Source: Donghicola tyrosinivorans
GTDB lineage: Bacteria > Pseudomonadota > Alphaproteobacteria > Rhodobacterales > Rhodobacteraceae
Direction: 5' to 3'
Assembly (NCBI RefSeq): GCF_003003355.1
Contig: NZ_PVTQ01000004.1
Coordinates: 186,001-250,000 of the forward strand
DNA: 64,000 nucleotides
This document shows positions 1 through 8,624 of this stretch, in pieces. Below the pieces are notes generated by a model. It was not told where the DNA came from. It searched no databases and saw only the letters and a list, made by a program, of their open reading frames with translations. Every line of letters starts with the position of its first letter. Within the stretch, counting starts at the first letter, position 1. Made by a program: the position numbers and the translations under genes.

Positions 1-119
1 GGCTCGAAATCCATCGGAATTTCCAGACCGTTTGCCTCGATGTAGATACGGACCATGCCCTGATCTGTGGGGCCGATCTGCATATTCGCTTCGATATCGC
101 GTTCGGTATCAATACCCAT
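1..119 (-). CDS. Small DUF6324-like protein, 3' part cut by window edge
   Basis: Reverse-strand gene starting with ATG at 117-119 and running off the left edge. Thirty-nine residues are visible, beginning MGIDTERDIEANMQIG. The start is set by a strong AGGAAGGA ribosome site about 7 bases upstream. The acidic, soluble N-terminus resembles a short conserved Rhodobacterales protein that I remember as DUF6324. The family has no known function. The match is from memory, so the name is tentative, but the reading frame and start are well supported. Confidence 0.6.
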   Translation of the reverse strand, partial: MGIDTERDIEANMQIGPTDQGMVRIYIEANGLEIPMDFE

Positions 120-207
120 GGCGGTGTCCTTCCTAGCGTGGATGCTGACGGGTACCCCGTGCCCGGAGGCTTGGCAAGATTTGTCGAATTTTTTGTGACA
201 ACCCCGC

Positions 208-236
208 TTGCAATCCCCGTCCGAGAGGGCTAAATC
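208..236 (+). promoter_or_regulatory. Candidate sigma-70 promoter of tRNA-His
   Basis: TTGCAA at 208-213 and TAAATC at 231-236 are separated by 17 bases, and the -10 box ends ten bases before the tRNA 5' end. Spacing and position fit a housekeeping promoter. There is no direct evidence of transcription. Confidence 0.45.
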
Positions 237-245
237 GGCGCCAGT

Positions 246-322
246 GCCGCCTTAGCTCAGTTGGTTAGAGCGCCTGATTGTGGATCAGGAGGTCCCCCGT
301 TCGAGCCGGGGAGGTGGTACCA
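246..322 (+). tRNA. tRNA-His (anticodon GTG)
   Basis: A complete 77-nt cloverleaf with encoded CCA (320-322). The acceptor stem is GCCGCCT/AGGTGGT, the T-stem is CCCCG/CGGGG around loop TTCGAGC, and anticodon GTG lies at 280-282. The acceptor begins with a G1:U72 wobble pair, no extra G-1 is encoded, and the discriminator is A73. Most bacteria use G-1:C73 for tRNA-His. Loss of G-1 with A73 is an established trait of a large group of alphaproteobacteria, so this supports the taxonomic call. Confidence 0.97.
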
Positions 323-455
323 TCTTCCTCACATTGATGTTGCGCGGTGCGCCCGGCGCCTTCTGCCGGCTATTCCGCCTGTTAGTGGGATCGGTCCCTT
401 TACCCTCTTGCCGTCATGCGCTTCATTGAAGCGGTGTTCCCTGCAGGAGGCCCCC

Positions 456-1328
456 ATGTCCATCATCCTATCCAATGCCGATCTGACCGTCGAAGTCTCA
501 GCGCTGGGGGCAGAGTTGCAGCGCCTCACGACCGCGCAGGGGGATGAGTTGCTGTGGGACGGGCAGGAGGCTTTCTGGACCGGCCGTGCGCCTTTGTTGT
601 TCCCGATTGTCGGGAAGGCGCCCGATGATGTGGTTTCCGTCAATGGGCAGGTGGGCGCGATGAAACAGCACGGATTTGCCCGCCGTAGCGTCTTTGATCT
701 GATCTTCCACGATTCGGACGAGGCTACGCTGCGTTTGGCCGACACCGCAGAGAGCCGCGAGGTCTATCCTTGCTCGTTCCAGTTGGATGCCCACTACAAG
801 ATCAGCGGCACGCGGCTGAAGAACACTGTCACGGTGCGGAACACCGGAGATCAGGTTATGCCCTTCGGGATGGGGTTTCATCCCGCCTTTGTCTGGCCCT
901 TGCCGGGTGCGCAGGGGCGGCCTCATACGATTACGCTGAAAGGCGGCGGTGCGCCGGATTTATGCCGTCTGGAAGGTGGCTTGTTTAGTGCTCAAGCCCA
1001 TCCATCGCCCTTCGCAGACGGGCAACTGACGCTGGACCACAGCCAGTTCGATGAGGATGCGATGATCTTTCCGCGTGGCACTGCCCAAGGGCTGCGCTAT
1101 AGCGCGGAGGGGGCGCGGTATGCGTTGGACTTTGCCTTCACCAACACGCCCAACCTTGGCATCTGGAGTAAACCGGACGCGCCATTTGTCTGTATTGAGC
1201 CGTGGCACGGGATGGCGGCCTATCAGGGCGCGGGTAATGACATAGCCTATCGGCCCGATAGTGTTCTGTTGCAGCCGGGCGAGGCCACGGAGTTCGCTTA
1301 TGAGGTCACAGTTCAGCCTCAGAAGTGA
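456..1328 (+). CDS. Aldose 1-epimerase family protein
   Basis: A 290-residue protein of the galactose-mutarotase superfamily (LacX/YeaD-like branch). These enzymes or sugar-binding proteins interconvert alpha and beta anomers of sugars in the cytoplasm. Diagnostic stretches are LLWDGQEAFWTGRAPLLFP near residue 36, the HGFARR motif, GFHPAF near residue 140 with a conserved histidine, and a C-terminal IEPWHGMA segment. The start at 456 is chosen because GCAGGAGG stands just before it; a longer open frame upstream would run through the tRNA. Substrate unknown. The gene stands alone between tRNA-His and the ammonium transporter. Confidence 0.85.
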   Translation: MSIILSNADLTVEVSALGAELQRLTTAQGDELLWDGQEAFWTGRAPLLFPIVGKAPDDVVSVNGQVGAMKQHGFARRSVFDLIFHDSDEATLRLADTAESREVYPCSFQLDAHYKISGTRLKNTVTVRNTGDQVMPFGMGFHPAFVWPLPGAQGRPHTITLKGGGAPDLCRLEGGLFSAQAHPSPFADGQLTLDHSQFDEDAMIFPRGTAQGLRYSAEGARYALDFAFTNTPNLGIWSKPDAPFVCIEPWHGMAAYQGAGNDIAYRPDSVLLQPGEATEFAYEVTVQPQK

Positions 1329-1345
1329 CGGGCTGACCCAAAGGA

Positions 1346-1371
1346 AAAAGCCCTCGTTTCCGAGGGCTTTT
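1346..1371. terminator. Bidirectional intrinsic terminator
   Basis: Stem AAAAGCCCTCG / CGAGGGCTTTT with a TTTC loop lies between two convergent genes. Its A/T-rich ends give a U-tract in either direction, so it can end both the epimerase-like gene and the ammonium transporter transcript. Confidence 0.85.
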
Positions 1372-1393
1372 GCAGGTTTCGTTGGTTTTGCGC

Positions 1394-2848
1394 TTAGTTG
1401 CCGCGGGCGGTTTGTAGCTTGCCCGGTGCGTTGATGTGGATCGCGTAGGCGTCCTGACCGTGGATTTCCTTGTCCATTCCTGCAAGCTCTTGCTCGGGGG
1501 TGACGCGCAAGTGGTTGCGGGGCATCAGGCCATAGTCAAAGTGCTTGGATTTGCCCAAAACCTTGATCACATACATGATGCGGCTGGAGATCCAGAAGGT
1601 GATCAGTGCACTGAAGAACCCGAAGGCTGCGATCATCGCAGCATAGAAGATCTGTGTGCCGAAAACTGTCGGGCCGGTTTCCATGCTGCCAGTGGTCAGG
1701 GCAAAAAGGCCAGCAGCCATCACGCCAGTGGTGCCGTGAACGGGGAATGCACCGACGGGATCGTCGATCTTGGCCTTGTAGAGGGCCATCACCGTCAGGA
1801 TGTAGACAAAGCCCGAGATGACACCGATCACCATCGCCTGTGCCGCTGTGGCTGCGTCTGCGTTGGCCGTGATGCCGACCAGACCCGCCAGCGCTCCGTT
1901 CAGCATGTCGGAAATGTACAGCTTTTCCTGTTTGACGATGAAGAAGGCCATCACTGCAAAGACCGCAGCACAAGGGGCGAGGGTGGTGTTGATGATCACG
2001 GTGCCAAAGCCGTCCACCAACTGGTTGAAGACCGCATCGGCAAACTGTTCTGGGGCGACCATCGCGCCGCTCAGGTCGATGCCGCTCAAGTCAAAGCCTG
2101 CAGCGAAAGTGCTGCCAGCGTTAAAGCCGTACCAGCCGATCCACAGCATAAAGACGCCAAGGGCCGAGAGGGGGATGTTGTGCGATGCGTTGCTGACCGA
2201 AGATCCGGCAAAGCGGAAGGCGTCCACTTGGCCCTTGCCGTAGCCGAACTCGCCGATGCGGGGGCGCAGCATGATCGCGCCTGCAAGGCCTGCAAAGCCG
2301 CCCAAAGCGTGAACCACGACCGAGCCTGCGAAATCGTGAAGAACCCCGTGCAGCAGGCCATCGGCGTTCCATACGGTGAAGGCCACGATCGGGTAGACAA
2401 AGGCCGAGAACACAGCGCCGAACACAAGGTAGGCGTAGGTCGCGATGCGGCCCGTCACCGCGCCAGAGCAGATGGTGACGCAAGTCGCGGCGAAGGCAAA
2501 GTTGAAGAACAGCGCAATGTCCGAGTTTAGCGAGACGACCGGACCGGGCGAGTTGCTTTCGATGCGGTTGGCAAAGCCAAGATCGCGCATCCAGTCGACG
2601 ACGATAGAATCACCTTGAACGATGGGGTAGCCGAACCAGTAGAAAAAGATCCCGCAGACGCAAAGGTCGATGAAGTTCTTGAAGATGTTGTTGATCGCGT
2701 TTTTACGCGACATGGCGCCAGTCTCAAGTAACATAAAACCGGCTTGCATCATGAAAATCAGAACCCCGCTGATAAACACAATGACGTTGATTGCGGTATA
2801 GACGCCAAATATTAGCGCTCTATCGTAACTGGCTAGTTCGCCACCCAT
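1394..2848 (-). CDS. amt: Ammonium transporter (Amt/MEP/Rh family)
   Basis: A 484-residue inner-membrane channel for ammonium uptake. About eleven hydrophobic segments are visible. The twin pore histidines are H180 (in DFAGSVVVHALGG) and H371 (in PVHGTTGVMA). The N-terminus MGGELASYDR runs almost directly into the first membrane span with no clear signal peptide. The C-terminal cytoplasmic tail is long and charged. In many bacteria amtB is preceded by glnK. No P-II gene adjoins this one, so it may be a second Amt or be controlled differently. Its 356-bp upstream region contains two inverted repeats. Confidence 0.93.
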   Translation of the reverse strand: MGGELASYDRALIFGVYTAINVIVFISGVLIFMMQAGFMLLETGAMSRKNAINNIFKNFIDLCVCGIFFYWFGYPIVQGDSIVVDWMRDLGFANRIESNSPGPVVSLNSDIALFFNFAFAATCVTICSGAVTGRIATYAYLVFGAVFSAFVYPIVAFTVWNADGLLHGVLHDFAGSVVVHALGGFAGLAGAIMLRPRIGEFGYGKGQVDAFRFAGSSVSNASHNIPLSALGVFMLWIGWYGFNAGSTFAAGFDLSGIDLSGAMVAPEQFADAVFNQLVDGFGTVIINTTLAPCAAVFAVMAFFIVKQEKLYISDMLNGALAGLVGITANADAATAAQAMVIGVISGFVYILTVMALYKAKIDDPVGAFPVHGTTGVMAAGLFALTTGSMETGPTVFGTQIFYAAMIAAFGFFSALITFWISSRIMYVIKVLGKSKHFDYGLMPRNHLRVTPEQELAGMDKEIHGQDAYAIHINAPGKLQTARGN

Positions 2849-3204
2849 GTACTTTAACCCCTAATTTGGTCAGCATTGTCTGCAATAATTTGTCGACTTG
2901 ATGTCTGATCTTAAATTACAACAGTTCCGCTGATAAAGCTGAGGCTCGGACTGGTCAATAATTAAAGGAAATTGCCCATTTTTTGAGCGTTTCATGAGTA
3001 AACGCTGGGGTGCGGCAACAGGCGAATTTAACCAATATCAACCTGAGATTGCTGTGTTTCTGGGGGCGAGTCGAAACTTTCGTGTTAGGTAAAGTTTCGA
3101 AAAATAAATTTAATCAGGATGTGATCTCTGGGATACGCGTTTCGTGCTCCCGCATTGGGCGAAAATTCGCTCACGTTAGGGGATAATATTTGAAAGTCCG
3201 GATA
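2849..3204. promoter_or_regulatory. Intergenic region upstream of amt with two inverted repeats
   Basis: AT-rich, no convincing gene. It contains a perfect 10-bp inverted repeat TCGAAACTTT / AAAGTTTCGA with a 10-bp spacer at 3071-3100, and a 7-bp inverted repeat AGCGTTT / AAACGCT at 2986-3006. Neither is followed by a U-tract in the direction of amt, so they look more like operators or leader structures than terminators. The region lies between the 3' end of the DUF6476 gene and the start of amt (both reverse strand), so it should hold the amt promoter. Confidence 0.4.
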
Positions 3205-3516
3205 TCAATTTGCGCCAGAATTCGGCAGCGTAACTTTGATGTCCTGCACCAATGCGCCGCTGATTGCGTCGAAAATCAGGATGCGCTGATCCTCGGTGGT
3301 GATTGCAAACCAACCCTTGCCTTGTGTAACTGCGGCCACGCGGACGCCTTCGGGCAGGCTCAGGTCTTCCGGCAATAGGGGAGTCGGGTCGGGAAACCGC
3401 AAAACAATCACGACCGTGATGGCCAGCAGGCCCCCCATCATGACAACGGTCAGAGCCGTCACAAGGCGGCGTAGAAAACGGGCGTCCGGGGGCGTCTGGT
3501 CGGAAGGAAGTGACAT
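3205..3516 (-). CDS. DUF6476 family small membrane protein
   Basis: A 103-residue protein with a charged N-terminus, one membrane span at about residues 20-45 (VTALTVVMMGGLLAITVV), and a compact C-terminal domain containing GKGWFAITTEDQRILIFD. This resembles DUF6476, a family I recall next to rluD in Rhodobacteraceae. No function is known. Its ATG (3514-3516) overlaps the rluD ATG (3515-3517) on the other strand inside one CATG. A GAAGG site 8 bases upstream of this ATG lies within rluD. A longer upstream reading would lie entirely antisense to rluD and is rejected. Confidence 0.8.
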   Translation of the reverse strand: MSLPSDQTPPDARFLRRLVTALTVVMMGGLLAITVVIVLRFPDPTPLLPEDLSLPEGVRVAAVTQGKGWFAITTEDQRILIFDAISGALVQDIKVTLPNSGAN

Positions 3517-4546
3517 GGGCGAGACCTTCATCAGCGTCATCATCTCGGCGGAGCCGCCGTCCCGTCTGGATAAAGCCTTGGCGCGTGATGTGCCAGAGGA
3601 AGCATCCCTGTCGCGCACCCGTCTGGCCCGTCTTATCGCGGACGGTAAGGTCAAACGCGGTGACGAGGTGCTGACCAACCCCAAGATCGCCGTGGACGAA
3701 GGGGATGAGATCATCATCACCGTTGAGGCCGCCGCCGAGGTGGACACCGTCGCCGAAGAGATCCCGCTAGAGATCATCTATGAAGATGAAGACCTGATCG
3801 TGGTGAACAAGCCTGCGGGTATGGTGGTGCATCCGGCGCCGGGCTCGCCCACGGGGACGCTAGTGAACGCGCTACTTCATCACTGCGGGGACACCCTCTC
3901 GGGCGTCGGCGGCGAAAAGCGTCCGGGCATTGTCCATCGCATCGACAAGGACACCAGCGGTCTGCTGGTTGTGGCGAAATCGGACCGTGCCCACCACGGG
4001 CTGGCGGCTCAGTTCGAAGATCACAGCGTTGAACGGGTCTATTCCGCGATCGTTTACGGGATGCCCGATAGCGCCGATCCACGTCTGAAGGGCGTGCGCG
4101 GGGTCAATTTTGAGCCGGGGAATGTGATCAAGATCACCTCGTTCCTTGGGCGGCACAAGACGGACCGGCAGCGGCAAGCTGTCAGCTTTACCCACGGGCG
4201 TCATGCAGTGACCCGTGCGCGGGTGGTCGAGACCTTTGGCACGCCGACCACCGCGACGTTGATGGATTGCTGGCTGGAAACCGGCCGGACCCACCAGATT
4301 CGCGTGCATATGACCCATGCGGGCCATTCTCTGATCGGAGACCCTGTGTATGGGGGGCGCCGCAAGCTTTCCCCCAAGGCGCTGTCTGCGGCGGGGATCG
4401 AAGCTGCAACAAACTTTCCCCGTCAGGCCTTGCATGCCCGCATTTTGGGCTTCATCCATCCGGTGACCGATGAAGAAATGCTCTTTGAGGCGCCGCTGCC
4501 TGATGACATGTTACAGTTGATCGAAGCGCTGCGCACGAAGGTGTGA
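3515..4546 (+). CDS. rluD: RluA-family pseudouridine synthase (RluD-like)
   Basis: A 343-residue rRNA pseudouridine synthase; RluD modifies 23S rRNA helix 69. An N-terminal S4 RNA-binding domain covers about residues 15-75. The catalytic domain carries HRIDKDTSGLL at about 141-151, with the catalytic aspartate at D144. The C-terminal QIRVHMTHAGHSLIGDP motif is also present. The start is chosen because GGAAGGAAG lies 4 bases before ATG 3515; upstream extension would run antisense to the DUF6476 gene. Assignment to RluD rather than RluC/RluA rests on the S4 domain and length. Confidence 0.88.
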   Translation: MGETFISVIISAEPPSRLDKALARDVPEEASLSRTRLARLIADGKVKRGDEVLTNPKIAVDEGDEIIITVEAAAEVDTVAEEIPLEIIYEDEDLIVVNKPAGMVVHPAPGSPTGTLVNALLHHCGDTLSGVGGEKRPGIVHRIDKDTSGLLVVAKSDRAHHGLAAQFEDHSVERVYSAIVYGMPDSADPRLKGVRGVNFEPGNVIKITSFLGRHKTDRQRQAVSFTHGRHAVTRARVVETFGTPTTATLMDCWLETGRTHQIRVHMTHAGHSLIGDPVYGGRRKLSPKALSAAGIEAATNFPRQALHARILGFIHPVTDEEMLFEAPLPDDMLQLIEALRTKV

Positions 4547-4699
4547 AATAGGCGCACGTGTGCGTGAGCGCACGGTAATCCATGTTTCCTGCAATGTGTC
4601 TCTCGATTTATAAGGAACTCAAGCAAGGCCGAAGGACTTGAATATCTGAAGTCGGCTACCTAGCTGAATGTTAAAGCCTGTAACATCTTGAGGGACACA

Positions 4700-5596
4700 A
4701 TGGCAAATTACGCAAATCTACCGGCCCCGAGCCCGGAAGGCGGCCTGACCCGTTACATGCAGGAGATTCGCAAGTTCCCCCTGCTGGAACCGGAAGAAGA
4801 ATACATGCTGGCCAAGCGCTGGGTCGAGGATCAGGACACTGAATCCGCCCACAAGCTGGTGACCAGCCACCTTCGTCTGGCCGCAAAAATCGCCATGGGT
4901 TATCGCGGGTACGGCCTGCCGCAAGCCGAAGTCATATCCGAGGCCAACGTGGGCCTGATGCAAGCGGTCAAGCGCTTTGACCCTGAAAAGGGCTTTCGTC
5001 TTGCGACCTATGCCATGTGGTGGATCCGCGCCAGCATTCAGGAATACATCCTGCGCAGCTGGTCGATGGTGAAACTGGGTACGACCTCGGGTCAGAAGAA
5101 GCTGTTCTTCAACCTGCGCAAGGCCAAGTCGCGTATCGGCGCTTTGGAAGAGGGTGATCTGCGTCCTGAACACGTGGAGAAGATCGCGAACGATCTTGGT
5201 GTGACTCAGGATGAAGTGATCAGCATGAACCGCCGTCTGTCGGGCGGGGATGCCTCTTTGAACGCGACCGTTGGTAGCGATGAGGATGGTGGCGCCCAGT
5301 GGCAGGATTGGCTGGAAGACGAAGACGCCAACCAAGCTGCCGCCTATGAAGCGCAGGACGAGATGACTGCCCGCCGCGAGTTGCTGACTGAAGCCATGGA
5401 CGCGCTGAACGAACGCGAGCGCGACATTCTGGTGAAGCGTCGTCTGAGTGAAGAGAATATCACTCTGGAAGACCTGAGCGCGGAATATAGCGTCAGCCGT
5501 GAGCGCATTCGCCAGATCGAGGTGCGCGCCTTTGAAAAGCTGCAAAAGCGGATGACCACTCTGGCCCGTGAAAAGGGCATGTTGCCCGCCGTGTAA
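4700..5596 (+). CDS. rpoH: RNA polymerase heat-shock sigma factor RpoH
   Basis: A 298-residue sigma-32-type factor directing transcription of heat-shock and, in Rhodobacter relatives, oxidative-stress genes. Region 1.2/2.1 begins LTRYMQEIRKFPLLEPEEEY. Region 2.3/2.4 contains TYAMWWIRASIQEYILRSWS. The RpoH-specific box QKKLFFNLR is at about residues 132-140. The C-terminal region 4.2 helix-turn-helix contains SVSRERIRQIEVRAFEKL. ATG 4700 follows GAGGG at 5 bases; a TTG at 4688 is the less likely start. Rhodobacterales usually carry two RpoH paralogues (RpoHI and RpoHII), and I cannot decide which this is. Confidence 0.93.
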   Translation: MANYANLPAPSPEGGLTRYMQEIRKFPLLEPEEEYMLAKRWVEDQDTESAHKLVTSHLRLAAKIAMGYRGYGLPQAEVISEANVGLMQAVKRFDPEKGFRLATYAMWWIRASIQEYILRSWSMVKLGTTSGQKKLFFNLRKAKSRIGALEEGDLRPEHVEKIANDLGVTQDEVISMNRRLSGGDASLNATVGSDEDGGAQWQDWLEDEDANQAAAYEAQDEMTARRELLTEAMDALNERERDILVKRRLSEENITLEDLSAEYSVSRERIRQIEVRAFEKLQKRMTTLAREKGMLPAV

Positions 5597-5623
5597 CTGA
5601 CCGATATCGCTAACAGTTGCTTC

Positions 5624-5662
5624 AAATCCTTCGCGCTATTACGGTGCGAGGGATTTTTGTTT
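5624..5662 (+). terminator. Intrinsic terminator after rpoH
   Basis: An 11-bp stem AAATCCTTCGC / GCGAGGGATTT (one T:G pair) is followed by TTGTTT, 28 bases after the rpoH stop. The next gene begins only 18 bases beyond the stem. Confidence 0.75.
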
Positions 5663-5673
5663 GGGAGGCAGCA

Positions 5674-6648
5674 ATGTCCAAAGTGGTGAATTGGGGTGTT
5701 CTGGGGGCGGCGAACTTTGCCCGTCAGCATATGGCGCCGGCGATCCATGGGGCGGATGGGGCCCGTTTCGCCGCATTGGCGACCAGCAGTCTGGAGAAGG
5801 CCGCACCGTTTCAGGCCTTCGCGCCAGATATCGAGGTTTTCACCGATTATGACGCGATGCTGGCCTCTGACAGCATTGTTGCGGTCTACATCCCGCTGCC
5901 CAACCATCTGCACGTGGAGTGGGCGCTGAAAGCGATCAAGGCGGGCAAGCACGTGTTGTGTGAAAAGCCGATCGCAATGAAGGCCGACCAGATCGACGCG
6001 TTGATCAAGGCGCGGGATGACAGCGGTTTGGTTGTGCAAGAGGCATATATGATCCTGCACCACCCCCAGTGGCAGCGGGCGCAAGAGATCGTGGATAGCG
6101 GCGAGATCGGCGCGCTGCGCCATGTGCAGGGGACCTTTACCTTCGACAACCGCGCAGACACCGGCAACATCCGCAACCGGCCAGAAACGGGCGGGGGGGC
6201 GCTGCCGGATATTGGCGTCTACACCTATGGCTCGACCCGCTTTATCACCGGTGCAGAGCCGACCGAAATCACCAGCGCCCATCTGGAATATGACGGCGGT
6301 ATCGACAGCTATGCCCATGTGACCGGCAAGTTCGGTGGGGTGACCTTCTCGCTCTTGAATTCCATGCGCATGGCGAACCGCCAGCGGATGGAATTCCACG
6401 GCGAAAAAGGTGTTCTGGCGTTGACCGCTCCTTTCAACGCAAACGTCTTTGGCGAGGCCCGCCTGACCGTTGAGACCACCGGCGGTGTGGTCCGCGAAGA
6501 GCGGTTTGCGGGTGTGCAGCAGTACAAACTGCAGGTCGAAAATTTCTCGGCGTTGGTGCGTGGGGATCGGGTAGACTACCCCGGCTCGCTAGAGTTCGCA
6601 AAGGGCACGCAAGCCATGATCGACATGGTCTACGCCGCGGCGAAATAA
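5674..6648 (+). CDS. Gfo/Idh/MocA family NAD(P)-dependent oxidoreductase
   Basis: A 324-residue cytoplasmic oxidoreductase. The N-terminal Rossmann fold shows GVLGAANFARQ at residues 7-17. The family EKP motif is in CEKPIAMKADQI near residue 96, and the C-terminal dimerisation domain includes DIGVYTYGSTRF. Family members oxidise or reduce sugars, inositols and related compounds; the substrate here cannot be read from sequence. The start is set by GGGAGG 6 bases before ATG 5674. It is a single gene between two terminators. Confidence 0.85.
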   Translation: MSKVVNWGVLGAANFARQHMAPAIHGADGARFAALATSSLEKAAPFQAFAPDIEVFTDYDAMLASDSIVAVYIPLPNHLHVEWALKAIKAGKHVLCEKPIAMKADQIDALIKARDDSGLVVQEAYMILHHPQWQRAQEIVDSGEIGALRHVQGTFTFDNRADTGNIRNRPETGGGALPDIGVYTYGSTRFITGAEPTEITSAHLEYDGGIDSYAHVTGKFGGVTFSLLNSMRMANRQRMEFHGEKGVLALTAPFNANVFGEARLTVETTGGVVREERFAGVQQYKLQVENFSALVRGDRVDYPGSLEFAKGTQAMIDMVYAAAK

Positions 6649-6674
6649 ACCGCCCCGCATCGTTACCAAAAGGA

Positions 6675-6706
6675 AGGCCGCCCGATGGGCGGCCTGCTGT
6701 TTTTTT
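6675..6706 (+). terminator. Intrinsic terminator
   Basis: A perfect 9-bp stem AGGCCGCCC / GGGCGGCCT with a GAT loop is followed by GCTG and seven T. It lies between the convergent oxidoreductase and oligoendopeptidase genes. Confidence 0.88.
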
Positions 6707-6731
6707 GTAGATTGGCGCTGCCTGGCAGCCG

Positions 6732-8549
6732 TTATTCCATCGCTTCCAACTCGTCGATGAAGCCTTCGATCATCGACAGGCCCTTGTCCCAGAATGCCGG
6801 ATCGCTGGCATCAAGGCCGAAGGGGGCCAGCAGCTCTTTATGGTGCTTTGATCCGCCTGCTTTCAGCATCTCGAAGTATTTGTCCTGGAAGCCTTCGGGC
6901 TGCTCTTGGTAGGCCGCATAGAGGGCGTTCACCAGACCGTCGCCGAAGGCGTAGGCGTAGACGTAGAAGGGCGTGTGAACAAAATGCGGGATGTAGGCCC
7001 AGAAGGTCTCATACCCGGGCATGAAGTCGAAGACAGGGCCAAGGCTTTCGGCCTGAACGCTCATCCAAAGGGCGTTGATGTCGTCGGGGGTCAGCTCGCC
7101 GCTGCGGCGGGCGTCATGCAGTTTGCATTCGAAGTCATAGAAGGCGATCTGGCGGACGACCGTGTTGATCATGTCCTCGACCTTGCCGGCCAGCATGACT
7201 TTGCGTTCGTTCTTGTCCTTCGCGCCTTCCAGCATTTTGCGGAAGGTCAGCATCTCGCCAAAGACGGATGCGGTTTCGGCCAAGGTCAGCGGGGTCGAGG
7301 ACAGCATTTCGCCTTGTCCTGCGGCCAGACGCTGGTGGACACCGTGGCCGAGTTCGTGGGCCAAGGTCATCACGTCGCGGGGTTTGCCCAGATAGTTCAG
7401 CAGCACATAGGGGTGCGCGTCAGTTACGGTGGGATGCGCGAAGGCGCCGGGGGCCTTGCCGGGTTTCACGCCTGCGTCGATCCAGCCCTTGCTGAAAAAG
7501 GGCTCTGCCAGTTCGGCCATACGCTGATCAAAGCTGCCATAGGCGTCCATGACGATCTTTTCGGCCTCGGGCCAGTTGATCTTGCGCTGGGTTTCCATGG
7601 GCAGGGGCGCGTTGCGGTCCCAGACCTCCATGGTGTCCAGTCCCAGCCATTTGGCCTTCAGGGCGTAATAGCGGTGGGACAGGCGCGGGTAGGCGGCGAC
7701 CACGGCGTTGCGCAACGCCTCGACCACTTCGGGCTCGACATGGTTCGACAGGTGGCGGCCGGTCTGCGGGGTGGGCATGCCGCGCCAGCGGTCCATGACC
7801 TCTTTTTCCTTGGCTTGCGTGTTGTGGACACGGGCGAAGGTTTTGATGTTCTTGCTGAAGGTCTCGCCCAAGGCGCGGGCGGCGGCTTCGCGCTGGCTGC
7901 GGTCCTGTTCTGTCAAGAGGTTCAGGGTCTCTTCAATGCTCAGGTCTTCGCCGTCCACATCAAAGGTCAAGCCAGCGATGGTTTCGTCGAAAAGGCGTTC
8001 CCACGCGTCGCCCACAACGCCCATGTCATGGAGGAATTTCTCCATCTCATCGGACAGCTGGTAGGGTTTCATCGCGCGCACGCGGTCGAAAACCGGTTTG
8101 TAGCGGGCCAGATCGTCGTTCGCGGCGTAGAGCGTTTCCAGACGGTCATCGGGCAGGCGGTTCAGTTCCAGCGAGAAGAACACCAGCGGCGTCGAATAGC
8201 GCGTTAGGCGGTCCTGCATGTCCGACATGAACTTGGCGCGATCTGAATCCATCGTGTTCTGGTAATAGCGCAGACCGGCAAAGGACATCACGCGCCCCGA
8301 GACCATATCGATCCGTTCGTGGCGCAGCACGCAGTCCAGCATCGCGGCGGCATCCAGCGCGTCCAGTTTGCCTTCGTAGTCGGCGGCAAAGCTGCTGCAG
8401 GCCTCTTCCAGCCAGTCCAGATCGCGGGCCAGTTCGGGCGCCTCTTGCGAGGTGTAAAGATCGGTCAGGTCCCACTCGGGCAGATCCCCGAGACCGTCAG
8501 TGCCGCGGCTGGCGTTTGCGTCATGGGTGCGCAGGGTCGAATAAGCCAT
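6732..8549 (-). CDS. pepF: M3 family oligoendopeptidase F
   Basis: A 605-residue cytoplasmic zinc metallopeptidase that cleaves short peptides. The HELGH zinc-binding helix lies at about residue 398, followed by the third-ligand region with ETASVFGEML about 27 residues on. The C-terminal half has the family's FVHTPFYVYAYAFG stretch. Length fits PepF (about 600). ATG 8547-8549 is preceded by AAAAAGGAC at 5 bases, so the shorter start is preferred over an in-frame codon 60 bases upstream. Monocistronic, convergent with the oxidoreductase. Confidence 0.92.
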   Translation of the reverse strand: MAYSTLRTHDANASRGTDGLGDLPEWDLTDLYTSQEAPELARDLDWLEEACSSFAADYEGKLDALDAAAMLDCVLRHERIDMVSGRVMSFAGLRYYQNTMDSDRAKFMSDMQDRLTRYSTPLVFFSLELNRLPDDRLETLYAANDDLARYKPVFDRVRAMKPYQLSDEMEKFLHDMGVVGDAWERLFDETIAGLTFDVDGEDLSIEETLNLLTEQDRSQREAAARALGETFSKNIKTFARVHNTQAKEKEVMDRWRGMPTPQTGRHLSNHVEPEVVEALRNAVVAAYPRLSHRYYALKAKWLGLDTMEVWDRNAPLPMETQRKINWPEAEKIVMDAYGSFDQRMAELAEPFFSKGWIDAGVKPGKAPGAFAHPTVTDAHPYVLLNYLGKPRDVMTLAHELGHGVHQRLAAGQGEMLSSTPLTLAETASVFGEMLTFRKMLEGAKDKNERKVMLAGKVEDMINTVVRQIAFYDFECKLHDARRSGELTPDDINALWMSVQAESLGPVFDFMPGYETFWAYIPHFVHTPFYVYAYAFGDGLVNALYAAYQEQPEGFQDKYFEMLKAGGSKHHKELLAPFGLDASDPAFWDKGLSMIEGFIDELEAME

Positions 8550-8624
8550 GAAAAGTCCTTTTTCTTCTGTCTTGGGTGACAGGTAAGGGCGCGGGGGCGC
8601 GATGTGCAAGGGCTGGCGTGCGGA

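Noticed and set aside
261-455. N-terminal extension of the aldose-epimerase gene
   Set aside because: It would overlap the tRNA-His gene, and the strong ribosome site is at 444-450.
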